Shown here piece after piece: positions 59,376 to 64,000 of a DNA stretch of 64,000 bases. The DNA comes from Cardiocondyla obscurior. Its lineage: Eukaryota > Arthropoda > Insecta > Hymenoptera > Formicidae. A program made the position numbers and the translations under genes. The notes below the pieces were generated by a model. That model searched no databases, had not been told where the DNA came from, and saw only the letters and a program-made list of their open reading frames with translations. The first letter of the stretch is position 1; each line of letters begins with the position of its first letter. The stretch spans positions 5,275,001 through 5,339,000 of the forward strand of contig NC_091865.1 of the NCBI RefSeq assembly GCF_019399895.1, in the 5' to 3' direction.

Positions 59376-59995
59376 AATAGTCTTTCTTCTTCCTCCATTT
59401 TGTCAGATTTCTCCTGCACCCTAGATGACATGGGAAATGCTGAATCAAGTAGGCGACTTTTCTCGTCCTCAATTAGCATTGCCTTTTCCAGTTCTGATAG
59501 ATTTGAGTTTAAAGCAATTCTTGCCGTCCTTTTACGTTTTCTTTTCACACTACCCTCCTCCCCGGATTGGGTTGTGCCATCGGATTGTGTGTCCCCTGGT
59601 GTGTTTAATCCAGGGGATTCCTTTTCGATTGGTGTTAACTTGAGCACAAGTTTCTTGCCTCCATGTTTTTTAGTTAATTTATTATCCTGTTTCTTCGCAG
59701 ATGCTACTTCATCAGATGCCCCTGCGGAGCAGACACCTGACGGCCCGGCGTTGGATGACGACAAAGAGAGAGCCGGGACCGTACCCTTTCCCCGCCGGTC
59801 ACTGGGTGTCCAAACACTCTGCGGCAGTATGTTTTCTTCTAGCATCTGTTCTTCCATATTTGTTTTTTTAGTTGGTTTGTTCGGGTTTTCCTTCCCTAGG
59901 CCAGTTGGGGTCTTATCTTTATTGAGCCCGGCCCGCCCGTAAAGCCAAATGCTGTTTCCCGAAAATATAAAACCTCTTAAGTCTTCCTGTTTTTA
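59345..59995 (-). pseudogene. R1-type retrotransposon ORF1 N-terminal part
   Basis: From ATG at 59,857 (MEEQMLEENILPQSVW) about 165 codons of Ser/Lys/Glu-rich ORF1 end at the pogo-like sequence. 59,858-59,995 is the presumed 5' UTR. The rest of ORF1 resumes at 58,048 beyond the insertion. Confidence 0.6.
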
Positions 59996-60003
59996 TATCA
60001 GTA

Positions 60004-60262
60004 GGGAATAAACACGGGTTCTAACCCAGGAGCGTTGAGGGAGGCGAGGGGACGGGGGAAAAAATCCGCGATGAGAAGAGCGCGGGTAGAGGTAGCCGTA
60101 GGTGGAAGAGACCGGGGGTATCTGTCACCCATTCATACCCCCTCCCCCAGGTCTCTTCCCACCTACGGCTACCTCTACCCGCGCTCCTCTCATCGCGGAT
60201 TTTTTTCGCCGTTCCCTCGCCTCCCTCAACGCTCCTGAGTTAGAATCCGTGTTTATTCCCCC
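60004..60262. repeat. Near-perfect 258-bp palindromic MITE
   Basis: Left arm AGGGAATAAACACGGGTTCTAA... and right arm ...TTAGAATCCGTGTTTATTCCC pair along about 120 bp (including GCGCGGGTAGAGGTAGCC), leaving a short centre near 60,125-60,140. Same family as 47,545-48,901. Confidence 0.85.
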
Positions 60263-60298
60263 TCACAACATCCCGCGCTAGCAACAACCGTTAATATA

Positions 60299-60625
60299 TT
60301 ACAAATACAATAAAAACTTACGCAATTCGCTGTCCGCCAAAGCGAATTGTTTCACGTGGATGCACAAATTCATCCGCTTATCAAGTACATATCTGCACTC
60401 GTCACCCACGGGATTTTCAGGAACTGAACAAGGAGTTCTGTCAAATATTAATATTTCACCACGGCCGATTTTATCACATAAGAGATTGTTTAAATATAAG
60501 CTAAATTGAGCTATACAGTTATTTTGGTGTGTACCACACCACACACCGCCTGCACTGAATGGGGTACGATCCCCCAACTCGCGACGCGCGAGAATGTGTA
60601 CTAACGACGAGCACTTTTTATCCAT
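60299..60625 (-). CDS. Gene Y of the virus-like element
   Basis: An intact 108-codon ORF from MDKKCSSLVHIL to a TAA at 60,299. It carries WCGTHQNNC, FDRTP and DKRMNLCIHVKQFAL motifs, all shared with the LTR-split copy at 45,882. Pairs of Cys/His (C..H..C and C.H) could bind zinc; otherwise no known domain. It is divergent from gene X with a 594-base shared upstream region. Related small proteins are common in ant genomes in my recollection, but I know no function. Confidence 0.65.
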   Translation of the reverse strand: MDKKCSSLVHILARRELGDRTPFSAGGVWCGTHQNNCIAQFSLYLNNLLCDKIGRGEILIFDRTPCSVPENPVGDECRYVLDKRMNLCIHVKQFALADSELRKFLLYL

Positions 60626-60639
60626 TTAATTTTTTAATA

Positions 60640-61075
60640 TATGTGTTGCACTTGAAAAAATCAGGATACGACTGACAGGCTACAGCTACGAGCTCACTGC
60701 AGACAGTCAGAAAGTAAAAACGAAAGCATTTTTTTATCAACAGCAGTCCCGAAGGTGTGACATATACTCATGCGAATCTTTTTACAGCGTTTAGCACGTT
60801 TAAAACTTAAGATGCATTCTTGCACATGATGTAAAATTATGAAATTATTTTATATTAATAATATAAATTTGCAAATATTTTTTTCTTATAAGCAATATAT
60901 TTAATATAAACATTTTGAAATATAATATAAACATTTTAAAACATATACTCATGCGAATCTTTCTTTGAAAATAAGAGCATTACAGACTGTCAGAAAGAAA
61001 ACGAAAGCATTTTTTTATCATCTACTATTTTAAGGTGTGTGACATATACCCGTGCGAATCACTTTAGAAAAAAAT
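60640..61075. promoter_or_regulatory. Shared upstream region of genes Y and X with direct repeats
   Basis: Two copies of a ~85-bp block (GACAGTCAGAAAG...CGAAAGCATTTTTTTATCA...GGTGTG) lie near 60,700 and 60,985. The motif ACATATACTCATGCGAATC occurs at ~60,760, ~60,942 and, with one change, ~61,043. GAGCTCGTAGCTG (minus strand, ~60,692-60,680) is also upstream of the other Y copy. Confidence 0.6.
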
Positions 61076-61124
61076 GCTGTCAAATCGACACGTGTTAAAA
61101 AATGCATCAATATGCAAAAATGTA

Positions 61125-61162
61125 TATATAAAGAGAGGCTGTGAGATGAAAATCTATTCAGT
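61125..61162 (+). promoter_or_regulatory. Core promoter of gene X
   Basis: TATATAAAG at 61,125-61,133 and an initiator TTCAGT with A at 61,160, spaced 35 bases. The predicted leader to the ATG at 61,220 is about 60 bases. Confidence 0.55.
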
Positions 61163-61219
61163 TGTAAAACATTGTAGTTTTGGGAATCATTAACCGTAAA
61201 ATTTTTTGTTAAAAAGAAA

Positions 61220-61719
61220 ATGAGTGATTCATTTTACAGTGATTATCTAGAAAATCACATTAATGTAATATATCCAGCCATTGGGGTAAGTATTATCACG
61301 TAAAAATACAAATTATTTTAATGAAAAAAAAATTTATCTTAATACTTTTTCAGCGCATATACGTAGACAGCGAGCCATTTGATGAGGTACAAATTAGACA
61401 CGTTCTAAAAATAAAAATTCCGCACATACATCCCGTAAGTCATCTTTACACAAAAATATATTTGAATAATAAAAGAATATAGAAATAAAAATAATTTAAT
61501 TTTTTTAATTTTTAGGAATGGATTGATCCAGAAGAAATTTACATAAAAGGGTTTATAAATATTAAAAAAAAAAAATCAATTAGAAACGAACGCCATCGAG
61601 ATAGAGAATACAATATATATATATGGATGGGCCCACATGAAGGTGGTGATGTCTTCGGGCTGCGCCACATGTTTAATATGGAGGAAGACATCGCCTTTGC
61701 GCCGGAAAGTTGGAATTAG
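61220..61719 (+). CDS. Gene X of the virus-like element, three exons
   Basis: Exons 61,220-61,285, 61,354-61,434 and 61,516-61,719, all phase 0, with canonical GTAAG donors and CAG/TAG acceptors; introns are 68 and 81 bases. The product is about 116 residues, beginning MSDSFYSDYLENHI. Exon 2 encodes VDSEPFDEVQIRHVLKIKIP and exon 3 EEIYIKGFIN, a basic stretch, then WMGPHEGGDVFGLRHMFN. No catalytic motif known to me. Exon 2 lengths and boundaries are identical in the broken copy at 41.7 kb, which supports the model. Confidence 0.7.
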
Positions 61720-61803
61720 GTAAAAATAAATATATATATTCTTAATATATATTATAATTGTATTTTTTTAATTTATAATTATATATTTCAGCCCCAAAAC
61801 TTG

Positions 61804-61880
61804 ATTTAAATTAAATTAAGATTAAGATTAAGATTAAGATTAAGATTAAGATTAAGATTAAGATTAAGATTAAGATTAAA
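61804..61880 (+). repeat. (AAGATT)n microsatellite
   Basis: About eleven units of AAGATT/TTAAGA follow gene X. It is not the TTAGG insect telomere repeat. Confidence 0.9.
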
Positions 61881-61984
61881 AGTATATATGTTTTAAATAT
61901 TTTAATTATTATATATATTTTATATATTTTATATATTTGTTAAAAATAAAAAACATAATTTTTTTACATAAAAAATAATTTTTA

Positions 61985-62340
61985 TTTTAATCTTCACAAC
62001 TCTTCCTGATGCTACGACCACTAATTGAATATTTTAAGGTGCTACACTTCGTCACCATCCGCTAACATAAATTTGTTTATTAAAATTTTTACAACTCCTT
62101 TTGATGTTCCAGTTAAATATTTTTAAATACATTTTTGTAAAGCGCAATGCGTAAGATGATTATTAATAGGATCTAAAATATTTTGTAAGATTCGGCATCT
62201 TCATTATCTGCGTCTAAGGTTTCAATGATGCGGTCTTCTCTAACATCACCGTCGAGCATATCAGCCATGTACGTTTCTCATATCCTTTGATATAAGATGC
62301 CACACTTCATCGCCATCCCCGTTAACATAAATTTTTTTAA
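61985..62340 (-). pseudogene. Partial tandem duplicate of gene Z
   Basis: Sequence resembling the last ~90 codons of gene Z (62,345-62,620) is repeated just downstream of it, with indels: AAAGCGCAATGCGTAAGATGATT, then CAGCGTCTAAGGTTTCAATGATG and GTCGAGCATATCAG. The frame is broken. Confidence 0.75.
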
Positions 62341-62344
62341 ATCT

Positions 62345-62860
62345 TTATAATTTCTTTTGACGCTGCGACCACCAGTTGAATATTTTAAATACATTCTGTA
62401 AAGCGCAATGCGTAAGATGATTTCCACATCGCACAGTATTAATAGTATCTAAAATATTTAAAGATTCAATATCTTCATAATCAGCGTCTAAGGTTTCAAT
62501 GATGTAATCTTCTCTAACATCGTCGTCGAGCATATCAGACAACCATGCACATTTCTCATATCCTTTGACATATATAAGACGTGACACTTCATCACCGTCT
62601 ACACCTGTTACAGCTGTTGTAATTAATTGTTTCGCCATGTTGTATGGCACGGTTCCTTCTTCCCACGACAATGTATGATGATATTTTATTGTCCAAGAAA
62701 TGCATGACTTTTCAGATTGCGCCAAAAAATTCCATGGCACTGGATTTTTAAAGATGTAATGAGTTAGAACAGTACCCTTTCTTAGCACTGCAACTTCTTT
62801 TACAATAAATCGCCGTCCAATATTAAAACCTTGAAGATCAACAAACGTTGGCACAATCAT
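62345..62860 (-). CDS. Gene Z of the virus-like element (exonuclease-like?)
   Basis: An intact ORF of 171 codons from MIVPTFVDLQGF to a TAA at 62,345. It has an early Asp in TFVDLQGF, a mid KGYEKCAWLSDML motif and a C-terminal CGNHLTHCALQNVFKIFNWW. The order of an early acidic residue and a later KG.EK..WL resembles the RNase H-fold/Maelstrom-like domains of viruses and retroelements, but the catalytic set is not complete to my eye, so function is a guess. Transcribed in the same direction as gene W, 83 bases downstream of it. Confidence 0.6.
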   Translation of the reverse strand: MIVPTFVDLQGFNIGRRFIVKEVAVLRKGTVLTHYIFKNPVPWNFLAQSEKSCISWTIKYHHTLSWEEGTVPYNMAKQLITTAVTGVDGDEVSRLIYVKGYEKCAWLSDMLDDDVREDYIIETLDADYEDIESLNILDTINTVRCGNHLTHCALQNVFKIFNWWSQRQKKL

Positions 62861-62943
62861 GATGAACGCGTGTTCGAAACAATAATGATGTGTAGATAAA
62901 ATTGTTTCTTTATATATGATAAAAACTGCTGATATAGCAATTT

Positions 62944-63996
62944 TTATAAGACCTTGCGCACAACGTGAGACAGTGGACTACATTCAACTATGCGATCGTG
63001 TAAAATAAGACAATATGCGGTTGTATTTGCAGGAACATTTTCCTTGCAATCAAATTCTAATCGCACGTCTACAGTGGCGCTTTTGATTGACTTGTTCTGT
63101 CGAGAGCAATCGATAACAACAAATGGTCCATATGATAGAAATGCTGCTACATTGCAAAAAGCCTCATAAGAACTGTTGCTATAATAAGCTTTACGAAAAC
63201 GTATATACATATCATAAAGAATGGCGTATCTTTTTTTGTCAAAATCTAAATTCAGATCATCATATGGATAATATTCAGAGTTGAGAAAAAGTTTCACATT
63301 CGTTAATTTACAATTATCAAAAATGGTTGATTTTTTAGACATAACGTTCTTGCGATCGGTTTGCAGAGCAAAGATAACGTATTGAGGCTTTTCAAGTTGC
63401 GTTGCAGCCTTGACGACCCAAGAATGTTTTGTAGTACTCTGCAAAAGAGGATATTCATACAAATCCCACGAGCGAAAAGTCATGCTTAAATATCGCCCGC
63501 TATCCAAAGTTCGCAGCATGGATAATTTATTGACCTCATTTAATATGACATGAGACATTCGCCACTGTATTTTATGCAATTCAATTTCTGGCTCTAATTT
63601 CGAATTTCCTATAATGGAATTATTATCATTGCGAGCGCGTATTAAAATTAATTCATGGCGAGCGTTGACAACCACTCGTTTATAATCTTCACAGAAACCT
63701 AACAATATACTGAGGGGTACACAAAAATTAAAGAATCTTTCTGACGTAGTTGATGTTTCACTCCATCCAGCATTTTGCAGCATCACAGCATTATCAGATG
63801 TTAGCGATATATAATTTTTAAGAGTGCTAGTTATTCCAACGTTTCTGTTGCGATCAATTTCTACACCATTGAGTTCATAACGGATTTCATCGAACATAAA
63901 CGCCACACAATTATTTTCTAGCGCAGCTGTTAACTTATCGTCAGGTTTTTTTATTTTTATTTTTCTCACAATATAGAGAAAACTGTCACATGGCAA
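62944..63996 (-). CDS. Gene W of the virus-like element (putative capsid protein), partial
   Basis: A 350-codon frame open to the window edge; the listed ATG at 63,996 may not be the start. Strings include FDEIRYELNGVEIDRNRNVGITS, IELHKIQWRM, GRYLSMTFRSWDLYEYP, FALQTDRKNVMS, and VDVRLEFDCKENVPANTTAYC. Alternating beta-rich segments and these motifs remind me of double-jelly-roll capsid proteins of Maverick/adintovirus-like elements, which is inference. A fragment of the same gene lies at 29,596-29,735. The frame is unbroken. Confidence 0.55.
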   Translation of the reverse strand: MPCDSFLYIVRKIKIKKPDDKLTAALENNCVAFMFDEIRYELNGVEIDRNRNVGITSTLKNYISLTSDNAVMLQNAGWSETSTTSERFFNFCVPLSILLGFCEDYKRVVVNARHELILIRARNDNNSIIGNSKLEPEIELHKIQWRMSHVILNEVNKLSMLRTLDSGRYLSMTFRSWDLYEYPLLQSTTKHSWVVKAATQLEKPQYVIFALQTDRKNVMSKKSTIFDNCKLTNVKLFLNSEYYPYDDLNLDFDKKRYAILYDMYIRFRKAYYSNSSYEAFCNVAAFLSYGPFVVIDCSRQNKSIKSATVDVRLEFDCKENVPANTTAYCLILHDRIVECSPLSHVVRKVL

Positions 63997-64000
63997 AGTA

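Noticed and set aside
61804..61880. (AAGATT)n considered as telomeric repeat
   Set aside because: The insect telomere repeat is TTAGG; this is an ordinary microsatellite beside gene X.

Overview
The window looks like a transposon-rich stretch of an insect nuclear genome, most likely a hymenopteran and plausibly an ant. The reasons are spliceosomal introns in almost every gene-like unit, one recognisable 7tm_6 odorant-receptor exon, errantivirus-like Ty3/gypsy proviruses with env, and Kolobok, DUF4817-mariner, BEL/Pao and R1-type elements. I see no bacterial feature, no CRISPR array and no complete host gene. Nearly all of the 64 kb is nested mobile or virus-derived DNA, mostly decayed.

Layout. 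1-7142: 3' part of an errantivirus-like provirus (gag end, PR, RT, RNase H, IN, env, 3' LTR) inserted in a pogo-like transposase gene; between pol and env it carries an antisense Cys-rich, PPxY-containing exon. 7527-9.85 kb: DUF4817 mariner-type transposon with two introns. ~9.88-12.27 kb and 21,991-24,701: two diverged copies (A, B) of a TG...CA-bounded unit with its own TATA promoter, an intron and a proline-rich gene whose start codon is split by the intron. 12.38-17.17 kb: two-gene transposon remnant cut by solo LTRs. 20,034-29,296: a transposon with TA target duplication and CTAG-rich subterminal repeats, itself inserted in an LTR and hosting copy B. 32.4 kb: odorant-receptor exon. 33,009-41.03 kb: second provirus, minus strand. 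41-47 kb: wrecked copy of a virus-like gene pair (X and Y) hit by a MITE, a Kolobok derivative and solo LTRs. 47.5-50.85 kb: palindromic element, solo LTR and BEL/Pao fragment. 52,738-55,517: nearly intact Kolobok. 55.5-60 kb: R1-type retrotransposon with a pogo-like gene inside. 60.3-64 kb: better preserved virus-like cluster (Y, X, Z, W).

How it fits together. Four-base target duplications (TA or TTAA for some DNA transposons) date the insertions relative to each other: LTR > transposon > copy B at 20-29 kb, and gene X/Y > LTR-E > LTR-C at 43-45 kb. Two observations go beyond ordinary TE annotation. First, eight LTRs from several families end in a hairpin next to the terminal CA, with compensatory base changes. 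Second, two apparently spliced genes sit in unexpected places: inside the LTR-like A/B unit, and antisense between pol and env in both proviruses.
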